The notes: generated from the sequence alone by a model not told the origin. A stretch of 64,000 bases of DNA from Planctomycetia bacterium (GCA_030539295.1 JAUNSJ010000008.1:62001-126000); one strand, 5' to 3'; positions 16,631 to 26,728 are shown, counted from the stretch's first letter. A program made the numbers and translations.

Positions 16631-18838
16631 ATGATTATGCGAAATCCTCCCGCGTTGCGATTTAACTACCCACTGCCCTACGGTGCGACGTGGCGCGATG
16701 GCGGTGTGTTATTCTCGCTCGTTTCGCGTGCGGCAACGGGAGTTCGCGTCCTCCTTTACGACGATGTCGACGACCGTGACCCGAGTGACGTCATTTCGTT
16801 CGATCCGAATCTGAACCGCTGGGGGGACGTCTGGTGCCTCTTCCTGCAGAATATCAAACCGGGCCAGCTCTATCATTTTCAGGCGGACGGCCCCTTTGCG
16901 CCGGAACAGGGGCATCGCTTTAACGGCAAGGCACGACTGATCGACCCGTATGCGCGTGCCTTGGCTGGGGATTTTCTACCGGGTAACGACGGTATCGTCC
17001 GGCCGCCGAAGTGCGTTGTGGTGGATAACGCGTTCGATTGGTCCACCGATCGGCACTTGCGGCACGAGCTTTCCGAGACGATAATCTACGAAGCGCACGT
17101 GCGCGGATTTACGTGCAGTCCAACCAGCGGCGTTGACGCGCCGGGGACCTACTGCGGCATGGTGGAAAAAATTCCCTATCTAAAGTCGTTAGGCATTACG
17201 GCAATTGAACTTATGCCGGTTCACGAATTTCCGACGAATCGATTTGACGGGGAAGCGAGTCAAACGCACAACTATTGGGGTTATGACCCACTGGCCCTGT
17301 TTGCCCCGCATCGGGGCTACGCGAAGAGCCGCATGCCTGGGGCCCAGGTGGAAGAGTTCAAGAAGATGGTGCTGGCGTTTCATCAGGCGGGAATTGAGGT
17401 TATCCTTGACGTCGTCTTTAACCACACCAGTGAAGGGAACGAGCTGGGTCCGACCTTAAGTCTTAAGGGGCTGGGCAATCGCGCCTATTATATGCTGGAA
17501 TGCGACGGACGCTATAAGAACTATAGCGGTTGCGGCAATACGGTCAACGGGAATCATCCGCTCATGCGTGAGTTGATTTTTAATTGTCTGCGCTACTGGG
17601 TGCAAAATTACCATGTCGACGGCTTCCGATTTGACTTGGCCTCGATTTTAAGTCGTGACCGGAACGGGCACTTAGTGGCGAATCCGCCTGTTCTTGAGGC
17701 GATTTCGGAAGACCCGCTTCTTGCCGATACGAAGATCATCGCGGAGGCCTGGGACGCAGCCGGTGCGTATCAGGTGGGCAGTTTCGGGACCTCGCGCTGG
17801 GCGGAATGGAACGGCCGATTTCGCGACGACGTACGCCGTTTCTGGCGCGGCGATTCGTATACAAGGTGCTCTTTTGCGACTCGGTTAACCGGATCGAGTG
17901 ACCTGTACCATGCGTCGGGGCGCAGTCCGCTTTCGAGTATCAACTTCATTACGGCGCACGACGGCTTTACGCTCAACGATCTGGTCTCCTACGAGCACAA
18001 GCACAACGAGGCCAATGGCGAGCAGAATCGGGACGGGGAAAACAACAATAACAGCTGCAACTACGGGGCAGAGGGTGAAACGGACCAGCCGGAAATCGAA
18101 AAACTGCGTCGGCGCCAGATACGTAACTTAATGGCCAGTCTGCTTTTGAGTCAGGGCGTACCCATGATTACCTCGGGCGATGAGGTGCGTCGCACGCAAC
18201 AGGGGAATAATAACGCATGGTGTCAGGACAACAGTATCTCCTGGTTCGACTGGTCGCTTGTGCGTAAGAATTCGGATCTTTTCCGGTTCTGCAAGTCACT
18301 GATTACGTTTCGGCGGTCGCAGTCGTCGATACGGAGGTGCCAGTTTCTTACGGGCCAGCCGGCGTCGCCGGGCGGTCTGCCAGACGTCTCCTGGTTCTCC
18401 TGCCACGGCGGGGCTGTCGAATGGGACTGGGGCGACGAGCGCACTCTCGTTGGGCTGCTGGCCGCGGACGAGGCGACGGACCCCGCTCTGGACCCGTTTC
18501 ATATTCTGTATCTGGTCAATGCCGACCGTCAGCCGCGAGAATTTTCCTTTCCGGCCGTCGCACTGCATCCGCACTTCACCTGGCGAAAATATATTGATAC
18601 CGGTGTGGAATCGCCGGGCGATATCTATCCGAACTACGACGGCCCTGCGCCCAAGCTGAATACGGTCGTAACACTTCCGTATTATTCCACGGTGGTTTAT
18701 ATCAGTCCGCGACGTCCGGGCTGGGACGGAGTTCAGGGCCAGGGCGACTCCCTGTTACAAGCGGAACTCGATTCCGCCATACCGGTCTCCAATCCTTTAA
18801 CGAATCCGGAAGACTGCGCGTCTTCCTATATGATATGA
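16631..18838 (+). CDS. glgX: Glycogen debranching enzyme (GH13, GlgX/isoamylase type)
   Basis: 735 residues. Hydrolyses alpha-1,6 branches of glycogen. An N-terminal CBM48-like domain (about 1-150) is followed by the GH13 barrel: DVVFNHTSEGN, the nucleophile Asp335 in GFRFDLAS, the acid Glu372 in IIAEAWDAAG, and FITAHDGFTLNDL. LRRRQIRNLMASLLLSQGVPM and GDEVRRTQQGNNNAWCQDN are typical of GlgX/TreX. Transcribed from the promoter at 16537. Its stop overlaps the antiporter start by 4 bp, so the three genes of this block are probably one operon. A second in-frame Met is at codon 3. Confidence 0.95.
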   Translation: MIMRNPPALRFNYPLPYGATWRDGGVLFSLVSRAATGVRVLLYDDVDDRDPSDVISFDPNLNRWGDVWCLFLQNIKPGQLYHFQADGPFAPEQGHRFNGKARLIDPYARALAGDFLPGNDGIVRPPKCVVVDNAFDWSTDRHLRHELSETIIYEAHVRGFTCSPTSGVDAPGTYCGMVEKIPYLKSLGITAIELMPVHEFPTNRFDGEASQTHNYWGYDPLALFAPHRGYAKSRMPGAQVEEFKKMVLAFHQAGIEVILDVVFNHTSEGNELGPTLSLKGLGNRAYYMLECDGRYKNYSGCGNTVNGNHPLMRELIFNCLRYWVQNYHVDGFRFDLASILSRDRNGHLVANPPVLEAISEDPLLADTKIIAEAWDAAGAYQVGSFGTSRWAEWNGRFRDDVRRFWRGDSYTRCSFATRLTGSSDLYHASGRSPLSSINFITAHDGFTLNDLVSYEHKHNEANGEQNRDGENNNNSCNYGAEGETDQPEIEKLRRRQIRNLMASLLLSQGVPMITSGDEVRRTQQGNNNAWCQDNSISWFDWSLVRKNSDLFRFCKSLITFRRSQSSIRRCQFLTGQPASPGGLPDVSWFSCHGGAVEWDWGDERTLVGLLAADEATDPALDPFHILYLVNADRQPREFSFPAVALHPHFTWRKYIDTGVESPGDIYPNYDGPAPKLNTVVTLPYYSTVVYISPRRPGWDGVQGQGDSLLQAELDSAIPVSNPLTNPEDCASSYMI

Positions 18839-20394
18839 CCCTCCATTTGCTCGCTATTGGTTTTTTCCTCTTTCTGGGTATCGTTGCCAGTAAGATATCA
18901 TCGTTTTTAAAGGTCCCGATCCTGCTGATCTTTCTGGCAATAGGTATGCTGGCGGGGATCGATGGACTGGGGATTCCGTACGACAATTTTTCGCACGCGA
19001 ATTATCTGGGGGCCATAGCTCTGGCGTTCATTCTGTTTTCGGGGGGGTACGATACGCGCTGGAGTGATGTGAAGACGGTTCTTGCCCCGGGCACGGTACT
19101 CGCGACGGTGGGCGTACTCCTGACCGCCGTGCTGCTGGGCGCGTTTGTCTGCCTGTATTTGAAGATTTCGATCTGGTGGGCCTTGCTGCTCGGTGCGGTC
19201 ATATCGTCGACGGACGCGGCGGCTGTTTTTGCCCTGTTTCGCTCGCGCAGCTTTGGGCTTCGCGGCCGGCTTCGTCCGCTTCTGGAGTATGAGTCAGGCA
19301 GTAACGACCCGATGGCCGCCTTTCTCACGCTCTTTTTTATTAGCGTTTTGAGCTATCCGGACGTTCCGATCTGGTCGATTGTACCCCTGTTCGCGCTGCG
19401 CATGTCGGTGGGAATTGTGGCCGGTTTTCTCACGGCGAAATGCTTCTGCTGGCTCTTTGACTCGCTGCATTTGGAATATGAGGGCCTGTATTACGTGCTC
19501 GGGATTGCGGTTGTCTTTCTCTCGTTTTCCCTGGCGGAGTTAACGATGGGCAATGGCTTTATGGCGGTCTACGTTTGCGGGCTGGTTATGGGCAACAGTA
19601 AATTTGTGTATAAGTACGGCTTGGCACGTTTTAGTGACGGTCTGGCCTGGCTCATGCAGGTGGCAATCTTTCTGGTTTTAGGACTGCTGGTTACGCCGAG
19701 TGAGCTTGTACCCATCGCGTGGGAGGGGTTCGTTATCGGCCTGGTCCTCATGTTTCTCGTGCGTCCGCTGGTCATTTTGCTCTGTCTGCCGGGCAGGTCG
19801 TTCAGCTTGGGTGAGAAGGCGCTCATCGCCTGGGGCGGCTTTCGCGGAGCGGCCCCGATCGTCCTGGCAACATTTCCCATGCTCGCCTTTGCGGGCACGC
19901 CGGAAGAGCAATCGGCGAAAGTCATCTTTAATATTGTCTTTTTTATTGTCATCTCCTCCATCTTTATTCAGGGAAAGACGCTCATGCCGCTGGCACGGCT
20001 GCTCAAGCTGGACAAATACGACAAGCCGCGTTCACGCGCACCCCTTGAATTCGAAGAGACCGGCAATACGAACGACCGCATGTACGAGTTCGAAATCACG
20101 GCCGAGTCGAAGCTTGTGGGTATGCGTATTGCCGATCTAGGTCTGCCTGCGGAGGTGCTCATTCTTTTAATCAGGAGGAACGGCGCGTTTGTCATACCGA
20201 GCGGGCCGACCGTCCTATGCGCCGACGACGATTTAATCACCTTTCTCGACCCGATCGCGATTCCGGAAATGGAAGCGATTCTGGCCAATGGAGCAACCAG
20301 GAAGAAGAAGGATAAGGGGGAACCGGTCGAGGGCGCGCCGAGCGAAAATGCGTCGGAACCTGACACTTCCCTTCGAGGAGATCGAGCATGCTGA
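18835..20394 (+). CDS. Cation/proton antiporter (CPA1 family) with C-terminal TrkA-C domain
   Basis: 519 residues. Twelve or so membrane spans make up residues 1-395, with the CPA1 ion-site region AVISSTDAAAVFALFR and ESGSNDPMAAFLT. Residues 415-480 form an RCK_C/TrkA-C domain (ESKLVGMRIADLGLPAEVLI, then DDDLITFLDP), as in CvrA/NhaP2-type K+ or Na+/H+ antiporters. The tail is charged. Which cation is moved cannot be told. The ATG overlaps the glgX stop (ATGA). Confidence 0.93.
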   Translation: MTLHLLAIGFFLFLGIVASKISSFLKVPILLIFLAIGMLAGIDGLGIPYDNFSHANYLGAIALAFILFSGGYDTRWSDVKTVLAPGTVLATVGVLLTAVLLGAFVCLYLKISIWWALLLGAVISSTDAAAVFALFRSRSFGLRGRLRPLLEYESGSNDPMAAFLTLFFISVLSYPDVPIWSIVPLFALRMSVGIVAGFLTAKCFCWLFDSLHLEYEGLYYVLGIAVVFLSFSLAELTMGNGFMAVYVCGLVMGNSKFVYKYGLARFSDGLAWLMQVAIFLVLGLLVTPSELVPIAWEGFVIGLVLMFLVRPLVILLCLPGRSFSLGEKALIAWGGFRGAAPIVLATFPMLAFAGTPEEQSAKVIFNIVFFIVISSIFIQGKTLMPLARLLKLDKYDKPRSRAPLEFEETGNTNDRMYEFEITAESKLVGMRIADLGLPAEVLILLIRRNGAFVIPSGPTVLCADDDLITFLDPIAIPEMEAILANGATRKKKDKGEPVEGAPSENASEPDTSLRGDRAC

Positions 20395-21401
20395 CCCGAA
20401 AGCGAGCGCGCCGACTCTCCTTCCTGCTGGCCGGACTCATAACGCTCCTGCTGCTCTTTATTCTGCCTATGACAGGTCGCAACTGGATAGGACCGGACGC
20501 GATTTTTAGTGAGCTGCCTTGGCATGGGCTCAGTGGCTTGAGTGCGGACGCACGCATCTACTGGGGCGAGCGATTTCCGAAGACCCTGCTTGCCATGGTG
20601 GCCGGGAGCGGCCTGGCGCTGTGCGGCATGGTCCTGCAAGCTGTTTTTCGTAATCCGCTGGCCACACCGTATACGCTGGGCATAGCGGGCGGTTCGGCTT
20701 TTGGCGCCTCGGTTGCGATTGTGCTCGGCGGCGCCGGCGGTGTTATGCTCCTGGGCATTCCGTGGGCGACGTGCGGGGCACTACTCGGGGCGATCCTGGC
20801 AATGTCGGTGGTATTCCTTCTTTCGGGACGCAACGATCTTGCCGGCGATCGCATGCTGCTGGCAGGGGTAGCGGTCAGTTTCTTCTTTACGAGCCTGACG
20901 TTGTGCGTGCAATATATAGCGGACCCGACGCAGTCATTCCGGATCGTGCGATGGACGATGGGCGGGATTGACCATTGCGACGCGCGGCACATTACGCTCG
21001 TTGCGACCACGGTAGGGTCAGGCGCGGTTTTTCTGGCAACGGCGTGGCGTGAACTGAATCTTATGCTGCTCGGTCGCGATGAGGCCATGTCGCTCGGACT
21101 GAATGTCACGCGATTTCGTTATCTGCTCTTCATTGTGACCTCGCTTATGGTCGGCGTTATTGTCTCCGTTTGCGGACCGATTGGCTTCGTCGGCATTATG
21201 GTTCCGCACTGTGCCCGACTACTCGTAGGCGGGTCCCATGACCGGCTCTTTCCGCTGGTCCTCTTTGGCGGTGCCCTGTTCCTCGGAGCATGCTATACCA
21301 TCTCGCGGATCATACTGTATCCGGTCATTCTGCCGACCGGGGTATTAACCAGTCTGCTCGGCGGACCCTTCTTCCTCTGGATCCTCTTCCGGAAAAAATA
21401 A
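20388..21401 (+). CDS. FecCD-family ABC transporter permease, no partner genes nearby
   Basis: 337 residues, about ten membrane spans. GLALCGMVLQAVFRNPLATPYTLGIAGGSAFGAS and GPIGFVGIMVPHCARLLVG are the family signatures of iron-siderophore, heme or cobalamin importers (FecC, FhuB, BtuC). The ATG overlaps the antiporter stop by 7 bp and has GAGGAG upstream. No ATPase, binding protein or TonB receptor is next to it, so the substrate is unknown and the partners must be elsewhere in the genome. A repeat cluster begins 16 bp after the stop. Confidence 0.92.
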   Translation: MLTRKRARRLSFLLAGLITLLLLFILPMTGRNWIGPDAIFSELPWHGLSGLSADARIYWGERFPKTLLAMVAGSGLALCGMVLQAVFRNPLATPYTLGIAGGSAFGASVAIVLGGAGGVMLLGIPWATCGALLGAILAMSVVFLLSGRNDLAGDRMLLAGVAVSFFFTSLTLCVQYIADPTQSFRIVRWTMGGIDHCDARHITLVATTVGSGAVFLATAWRELNLMLLGRDEAMSLGLNVTRFRYLLFIVTSLMVGVIVSVCGPIGFVGIMVPHCARLLVGGSHDRLFPLVLFGGALFLGACYTISRIILYPVILPTGVLTSLLGGPFFLWILFRKK

Positions 21402-21416
21402 ACGTGACCTACGTTC

Positions 21417-21510
21417 ACGTTCCCGACTGCTTGCAGGTCGGGAACCAGCAACAACAGTCCGACTGCTCGCAGGTCGGGAACCAGCAACAACGGCCCGACT
21501 GCTTGCCACA
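21417..21510. repeat. Three tandem 36 bp hairpin units
   Basis: CCGACTGCTTGC-type units start at 21423, 21459 and 21495, exactly 36 bp apart. The first is a near-perfect inverted repeat, GTTCCCGACTGC...GGTCGGGAAC (21419-21445). There are no variable spacers, so this is not a CRISPR array. Confidence 0.9.
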
Positions 21511-21569
21511 TTGGGACCCAGCAATAACGAAAACAAGAACCACCCATAACAAAAGGCGACGCCGTGGTT

Positions 21570-21778
21570 TGTGCTGCCCTTACAGGGCGATAGATGATTC
21601 TTATCCCTAACCCGGGGCGCCGGTCGCTACGCTCCCTTGCCCCGGGCTATGTTATGCTGGCCTTACAGGCCGTCGGTGAATGGCGATGCTGGGTAAATGG
21701 CGAATCGATCGCAGATTAGCGGTGCTGGGCTTCCGTTTTCGTTATTGCTGGTTCCCGACCTGCGAGCAGTCGGGAACG
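21570..21778. repeat. Dispersed intergenic repeat cluster 3
   Basis: The double-palindrome unit is at 21573-21672 (GTGCTGCCCTTACAGGGC, CCCGGGGCGCCGGTCGCTAC, CTGGCCTTACAGGCC). The AATGGCGATG unit is at 21677-21778, ending in the inverted hairpin unit GTTCCCGACC...GTCGGGAAC. It lies between the convergent ends of the permease and secretin genes. About 120 bp further to the secretin stop hold nothing recognisable. Confidence 0.9.
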
Positions 21779-21901
21779 GAGGCCGTCGTGAGCACAAGAA
21801 AAGAAAAACCGGGAATGAAAGGTGAATTTCATTCCCGGCGGAGTGGCCGGTTATGGGAGACCGGCGGGTCAGGGTACACTCACAAAGGGTGGCCGTCGAA
21901 C

Positions 21902-24900
21902 TTAGTTCGCGTTTCCGGTTCCGAAGACGAAGCTCTCTTCCTCTTCCTGGATAATGATACGCGGAGTAACGAGCATCATGAGGCTGGTTGTTTCGCGACC
22001 AATAGCGGAGTTGGAGAAGAGTCGTTTCAGGTACGGTATCTTGCTAAGGATAGGCACGCCACCTTCGTTACGCCCTTCGTTGAGTCGTTTAATACCACCA
22101 AGGAGAACGGTTCCGCCGTCGGGTACTTTAACCGTGGTTTGCACGGAGAAGGTCGAGATAATCGGCTGCTGAATGGTCGTACCTGTACTGACGTATTCCA
22201 CGGCTTCTGTATCTTCCCGTTCGTCGGTTATGCTGGACGTACTGTCACTTCCCTTGGAGGCAGTTGTCCGGTCGGTCGAGACCGTATCGGTTCCTTCGAA
22301 CTTAAAGGTACGGTCGGGTTCCGTAATTTCGCTGAAGTACGGAGCGACGGTCATACGCACGAAGCGTCGGTCCTGCGAGGCCACAGCCTGTACGGTCATG
22401 AACTGCCCTTCGTTGATAACGGTAACCACCGGCTGCTGGGCAACGGCGAATTCACCGACGACCGGGATAACCGTATAGACGTAAGGAACTTCCATATCGT
22501 CACGGACGTACGCCCACTGGCCATTGAACATAACGACTTTCGGTGCCTGTAAAATATTGGACCGGCGGTCGCTTTCGGCGGCGTTCATAAAGAAGTACGA
22601 TTCAATATCGCTGAGAATCGCAAATCCCATCTGGGCACCGACGCTCGGGTCATAGTTACCGAACTGGGGAATAGCCAGTCCGTAGCTGTTTTGCGAGAAG
22701 TCAATGTTCAGGTTATCGGTGAACGGCTTATCGCCAGCGGCATCGGAAACGGCCAGGCCGTAGATTCCCTTGCCAGCGGGAGTCAGTCTTCCGCCATCTT
22801 CCGCGGCCGGGGCATCCGATTGAAAACTCACATTGAAGTTCACGCCGATTCGTTCGAAGTATTCATCGCTTATCGTTATGAATCGGACTTCGACCGCAAT
22901 CTGGAGGTCCAGCATGGAGCGGATTTTTTCGAGCAGATCGCAAATCTCTTCATGGTTCTCTTCCGTCTGACGAATAATCAGAGACTGCGAGAGATTGAAG
23001 TATTGCGGTTCGCCCACTTCTTCCCAGGATTCCGGGTCAACGACACTGACGATCAGATTGATCAATTCGGACGGGTCGCTCATACCACCGGTTGCCGAAT
23101 CCTGATTCTTACCGAACGGCGTATTGCCGCCAGCCGAGGCGATCTGGGCCACGACGTCAGGCGAAATCATTGTATTGGCACCGAGCGGATTATTTCCGAG
23201 TCCGGAGATGGTCGCCGCCGCACTGCGATTATTACCGCGGTTATTGACCATATTAAAGGCCCGGTTGAACGACGACTCCATAGCCCAAGGCGACTCCGTT
23301 CCGTTAAAGTTCGGAATCGGGCAGACCAGGTCGGCCACGGAATAGACCACGCTCTTAATCTTCCCGTTTACCTTATTCTTGTTCGTAATCTTGAGCACTT
23401 CGTCATCGACGATGTAGGTCAGATTATACGGTTCAAGGATATGTTTCAGGTAGTTCTTAAGCGTTATGTTCGACAGTTTCGTTTCGACGGTCATATCGGA
23501 CGTGATTCCGGCTTCGGCCAAAGCGGCATTGTCGATGAGGATATTCATATCGGTTGAACTCTGAATGAACTCCATAACGGTCGCCAGCGGCATGGGCTGG
23601 TCGAACGGCAGAGTAATCTGCATGTTCAGCTTGTTCAGGATTTCCATATCGGCTTCGCTGCGGGTCGCTCCGGTATCAATAGCCGTTCTGTTCTTGACGC
23701 GGTCCCAGAGGGGTCCGAAGTTGACCGGACTCTCGTCGCTCACGTTTATAACCGACGCGGATTCCACGTCATTCATACCCTGGAGCCAACCGGCCTCTCG
23801 CTGCTCTTTCAGGTTGTTATTAAAGGCAACCTGTTTCGCCGTTCGGGCCTTATGGAACATCTGAATCGAGACGACGTCGTTCTGCGAGTAATCCTGGCAC
23901 TTCTTCGCCAGAATAATCGCTTCGTCGTACTTCCCTTCTTCCAGGAGTTGATTGAACGTTTCCGTATCTTCCGCCAGACGATTCTGGATTTGCAGATCGG
24001 CCTCACGATTCAGTCGGACCTGCTCCTCGACGTCCTTGTTCTGATTATCCAGCTTGATTAAAGCTCCGTTTTCGGCAATGAACCGATTCGTTTCGTTAAT
24101 CGCCATATCAATGGAGTAGCTGAAATGTCCTTTAACGCCCGCTTCCAGAGACGAGGCCGCCAGTTCATCACGCAATTTCTCCAGCATGGCCAGAGCTTCT
24201 TCCGGGTTCGTATTACGTACTTGATGCGTCTTGGTTATGAACGCGCTGATTTCGCTTTGGATCTGTTGCGGAGCCTGGTCGAAATTGATTCCGGTTCCGG
24301 CTACTTCCTGCTTGACCTCTGGTGCAGCAGGAGCGGTACTCAGTTTGGCTATGCTCTCATTTATATGACGCACAGCCTGGGCATCCATTTCCGCGGCGTA
24401 ACGAAGAGCGTCTTTGAAATTCTTAAGAGCCGCATCGTTATTACCGGCACGAAGAGCCGCTTCCGCTTCCTGTATGTAGAGGTAGCCATTGCTCTGGCCG
24501 AGCGACGGAAGAAGTTCCGTGCCTTGCACCTGACGTATGGCCCCCGCATTGACTTCTTCGGTCCGGGCGGAACCACTTCGCGTCACGGCAATATCGCCGA
24601 GCAAACGAGCGGGCGAATCACCGCCAACGAACGCGTTCTCCGGAATACCGAGCGCGGCCATATCGCGGCCAAGTTTTTCCGCCTGATCCATCTGACCCGC
24701 CTGGAGCAGTTGTCGCCCTTGGGCAAGCTGCTGCTGAACTTGAACGACCTGACGTCGCATGCCCTCAGAGATATTCTCAAGAGGGGCCACGGCTGTCGTT
24801 GCGGCCAGTGCGGCGTGTGCTGCCATGCGGTCGTCCTGGATTCGCTGCTGTACACTCTCGGCATCCATACCGCTCTGAAGTGTCTTCGCATCCAGGACGA

Positions 24901-25393
24901 TGTTGAGTTTCTTCGCTTCCAGAACGAGAGCCTCCGCACTGTCGTAATCGCGACATCGCCGAAGGGCTTCCGCCTGATGAAGGTAATTTTTCGCCAAATC
25001 ACGACGCACGGATTCCGTAAAGCCGTGTGTGCGGGCCGCTTCTTCAATCTCCTTATAGGAATTGACCAGCGGCAGAACGTACTCCGGACGGTCACTGGCG
25101 TCCGAGTAGACTGCGTTTAATGCGGTGGCCTCGTTGACAAACTTCACTGCCGACGCCGTATCACGCCCCATGAGCGCTCGACGGGCTCGCAGAAGAAGTT
25201 CCTGACTCCGGGCAAGAGTATCATTCGGAGTAACCTCCCCTAAGCCCGTGGCAGACGCTGCCGTGACAACACTCTGCTCCTGACCTTTGGCGTCTGTTAC
25301 GACCAAACGGTCCAATCCGTCCGAAGTTAACAGCGTCGAGAAACCTAACGCCACCAATAACAATCCGGTTTTGATTCTTCTCGTTGATTCCAA
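21902..25393 (-). CDS. Large secretin with N-terminal repeat region (PilQ/GspD-like)
   Basis: 1163 residues from a TTG start at 25393, chosen because AGGAG lies seven bases upstream and the signal peptide (RIKTGLLLVALGFSTLLTS) begins there; the frame is open further upstream without coding character. Residues 40-600 are helical and Ala/Gln/Glu-rich, probably TPR-like. STN/N0-like and N-domain motifs follow (ILIDNAALAEAGI, LKHILEPYNLTYIVDDEVL). The C-terminal secretin core reads PDGGTVLLGGIKRLNEGRNE, then GVPILSKIPYLKRLFSNSAI and TSLMMLVTPRIII. It should form an outer-membrane channel for type II secretion or type IV pili. No other secretion gene is adjacent. Confidence 0.93.
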   Translation of the reverse strand: MESTRRIKTGLLLVALGFSTLLTSDGLDRLVVTDAKGQEQSVVTAASATGLGEVTPNDTLARSQELLLRARRALMGRDTASAVKFVNEATALNAVYSDASDRPEYVLPLVNSYKEIEEAARTHGFTESVRRDLAKNYLHQAEALRRCRDYDSAEALVLEAKKLNIVLDAKTLQSGMDAESVQQRIQDDRMAAHAALAATTAVAPLENISEGMRRQVVQVQQQLAQGRQLLQAGQMDQAEKLGRDMAALGIPENAFVGGDSPARLLGDIAVTRSGSARTEEVNAGAIRQVQGTELLPSLGQSNGYLYIQEAEAALRAGNNDAALKNFKDALRYAAEMDAQAVRHINESIAKLSTAPAAPEVKQEVAGTGINFDQAPQQIQSEISAFITKTHQVRNTNPEEALAMLEKLRDELAASSLEAGVKGHFSYSIDMAINETNRFIAENGALIKLDNQNKDVEEQVRLNREADLQIQNRLAEDTETFNQLLEEGKYDEAIILAKKCQDYSQNDVVSIQMFHKARTAKQVAFNNNLKEQREAGWLQGMNDVESASVINVSDESPVNFGPLWDRVKNRTAIDTGATRSEADMEILNKLNMQITLPFDQPMPLATVMEFIQSSTDMNILIDNAALAEAGITSDMTVETKLSNITLKNYLKHILEPYNLTYIVDDEVLKITNKNKVNGKIKSVVYSVADLVCPIPNFNGTESPWAMESSFNRAFNMVNNRGNNRSAAATISGLGNNPLGANTMISPDVVAQIASAGGNTPFGKNQDSATGGMSDPSELINLIVSVVDPESWEEVGEPQYFNLSQSLIIRQTEENHEEICDLLEKIRSMLDLQIAVEVRFITISDEYFERIGVNFNVSFQSDAPAAEDGGRLTPAGKGIYGLAVSDAAGDKPFTDNLNIDFSQNSYGLAIPQFGNYDPSVGAQMGFAILSDIESYFFMNAAESDRRSNILQAPKVVMFNGQWAYVRDDMEVPYVYTVIPVVGEFAVAQQPVVTVINEGQFMTVQAVASQDRRFVRMTVAPYFSEITEPDRTFKFEGTDTVSTDRTTASKGSDSTSSITDEREDTEAVEYVSTGTTIQQPIISTFSVQTTVKVPDGGTVLLGGIKRLNEGRNEGGVPILSKIPYLKRLFSNSAIGRETTSLMMLVTPRIIIQEEEESFVFGTGNAN

Positions 25394-26116
25394 CTTGATA
25401 CTCCTTTCACGGTTTATCCCTCGTGTTTCTCCAAGGGTAAACCCCACCTTTTGTCGTCCCTGACCTTTACGAACGCAAGAAGGTTTCTCCACAATAATGT
25501 TTAATTTGGTTGATCGCTCTGTTTCGTCTGTCCTTGTGCCCTTTGCGACTTCTCCGACTCGCGGATGCGCTTGCCCAATCGGACTTATCCGAACCAGAGG
25601 CGGAATCCTCCTATCCGTTATATCCTTAAATCGTATTACAATCGTAATTTCATTAGGAAAAATTTCCTGTAATCGTTTAAAAAGCCCTTTTTGGCAAAAT
25701 CGTTGCCAGTTGCACAATTGTTATCTTTAACTATTTTATCCATATTAACAAATAAGCCCATTTCACGCGTTTCTTTGTCCGCTCGTCCTTTTGACCATAC
25801 CGGGCAGGCCACGCCCCACGGGACGCGTCCGGGCTCCCATTTATTTTTATCATTTTTTGCTTGTAATATAAATAGTCCTTGACGAACGGTCTGTTTGCTT
25901 CTACAATATATGATATACCGGTTCCGCGTGGTGTCTCGCGCCGCAGGGCTTGTCGGAGATGGGGGCACACGGGAATCTGTTTTAGTCCGAGGGCGCAACG
26001 GGCGTCATGCCCGGAATGCCTTTCAGGGGCGAAAGTTACGTTCGCATTAACCGCGTTGCAGGCTCGGGACGAAGTTCTGCCCTCGCCAGACGCAAGAGAC
26101 GAAAAAGGAGAGATGA
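25394..26116. other. Long divergent intergenic region between secretin and lemA
   Basis: 720 bp, AT-rich in its middle (25620-25740, 25840-25920). It holds the lemA promoter (25879-25907). A frame continues in phase upstream of the secretin start but has no ribosome site and an atypical composition. No gene, tRNA or known riboswitch was seen. Confidence 0.5.
25879..25907 (+). promoter_or_regulatory. Promoter for the lemA-M48-kinase group
   Basis: TTGACG (25879-25884) and TACAAT (25902-25907), each one base from consensus, are separated by 17 bp. The leader to lemA would be about 200 nt. Confidence 0.65.
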
Positions 26117-26728
26117 ATGAGTGGAATTGGTATGTCGGTCCTTGTTGTTGGTGGCGCCATTGTCCTGGTCGGATTGGTTCTATTCTCTTTGGTGGTCAGT
26201 ATTTACAATGGACTTGTCCAGCGTCGTAATCAGTACAAGAACGCGTATAGTCAAATTGACGTCCAGCTGAAGCGTCGGTATGACCTGATTCCGAATCTGG
26301 TCGAGACGGCCAAGGGCTACCTGAAACATGAGCGGGAAACGCTGGAAGCGGTGGTTCAGGCGCGAGGCGCGGCCGTGGGTGCCGGTAAAGAGGCGGCGGC
26401 CAATCCGGGCGACCCTGCGGCCATGAAAGCGCTGGCCGGGGCCGAGGGTGAGTTGGGCGGCGCCTTGAGTCGCCTTCTCGTCGTGTGCGAAGCCTATCCC
26501 GACCTTAAGGCCAATCAGAACATGCTCGCGCTCCAGGAAGAGCTTACCTCGACGGAGAACAAAATCGCCTTTGCACGCCAGGCTTATAACGACAGTGTTA
26601 TGAACTACAACAATTCGCGGGAGGTTTTCCCCTCGAACATAATCGCCGGCATGTTCAATTTCGCCGCCGCCGCACTATTGGAAATCGAAAACGCGGAAGA
26701 ACGCAATGTGCCCAAGGTCAGCTTCTGA
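26117..26728 (+). CDS. lemA: LemA family protein
   Basis: 203 residues. One N-terminal membrane span (about 5-28) is followed by the long helical LemA domain: YNGLVQRRNQYKNAYSQIDV, then LKRRYDLIPNLVETAKGYL, then YNDSVMNYNNSREVFPSNII. The bulk probably faces the periplasm. LemA is often encoded beside M48 proteases, as here (91 bp downstream), but its biochemical role is not established. AAGGAGAG precedes it; an ATG four bases earlier is in another frame. Confidence 0.95.
   Translation: MSGIGMSVLVVGGAIVLVGLVLFSLVVSIYNGLVQRRNQYKNAYSQIDVQLKRRYDLIPNLVETAKGYLKHERETLEAVVQARGAAVGAGKEAAANPGDPAAMKALAGAEGELGGALSRLLVVCEAYPDLKANQNMLALQEELTSTENKIAFARQAYNDSVMNYNNSREVFPSNIIAGMFNFAAAALLEIENAEERNVPKVSF

Noticed and set aside
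16133-16632. Several open frames within the repeat cluster before glgX
   Set aside because: They are translations of palindromic repeats (Pro/Arg/Cys/Trp-rich), a known source of false gene calls.
21417-21510. Possible CRISPR array (36 bp periodic repeats)
   Set aside because: The period is that of the whole unit, there are no unique spacers, no cas genes are nearby, and the same unit occurs singly elsewhere.
25394-25717. Secretin start at 25717
   Set aside because: The extra 108 codons lack a signal peptide and ribosome site; the TTG at 25393 has both.
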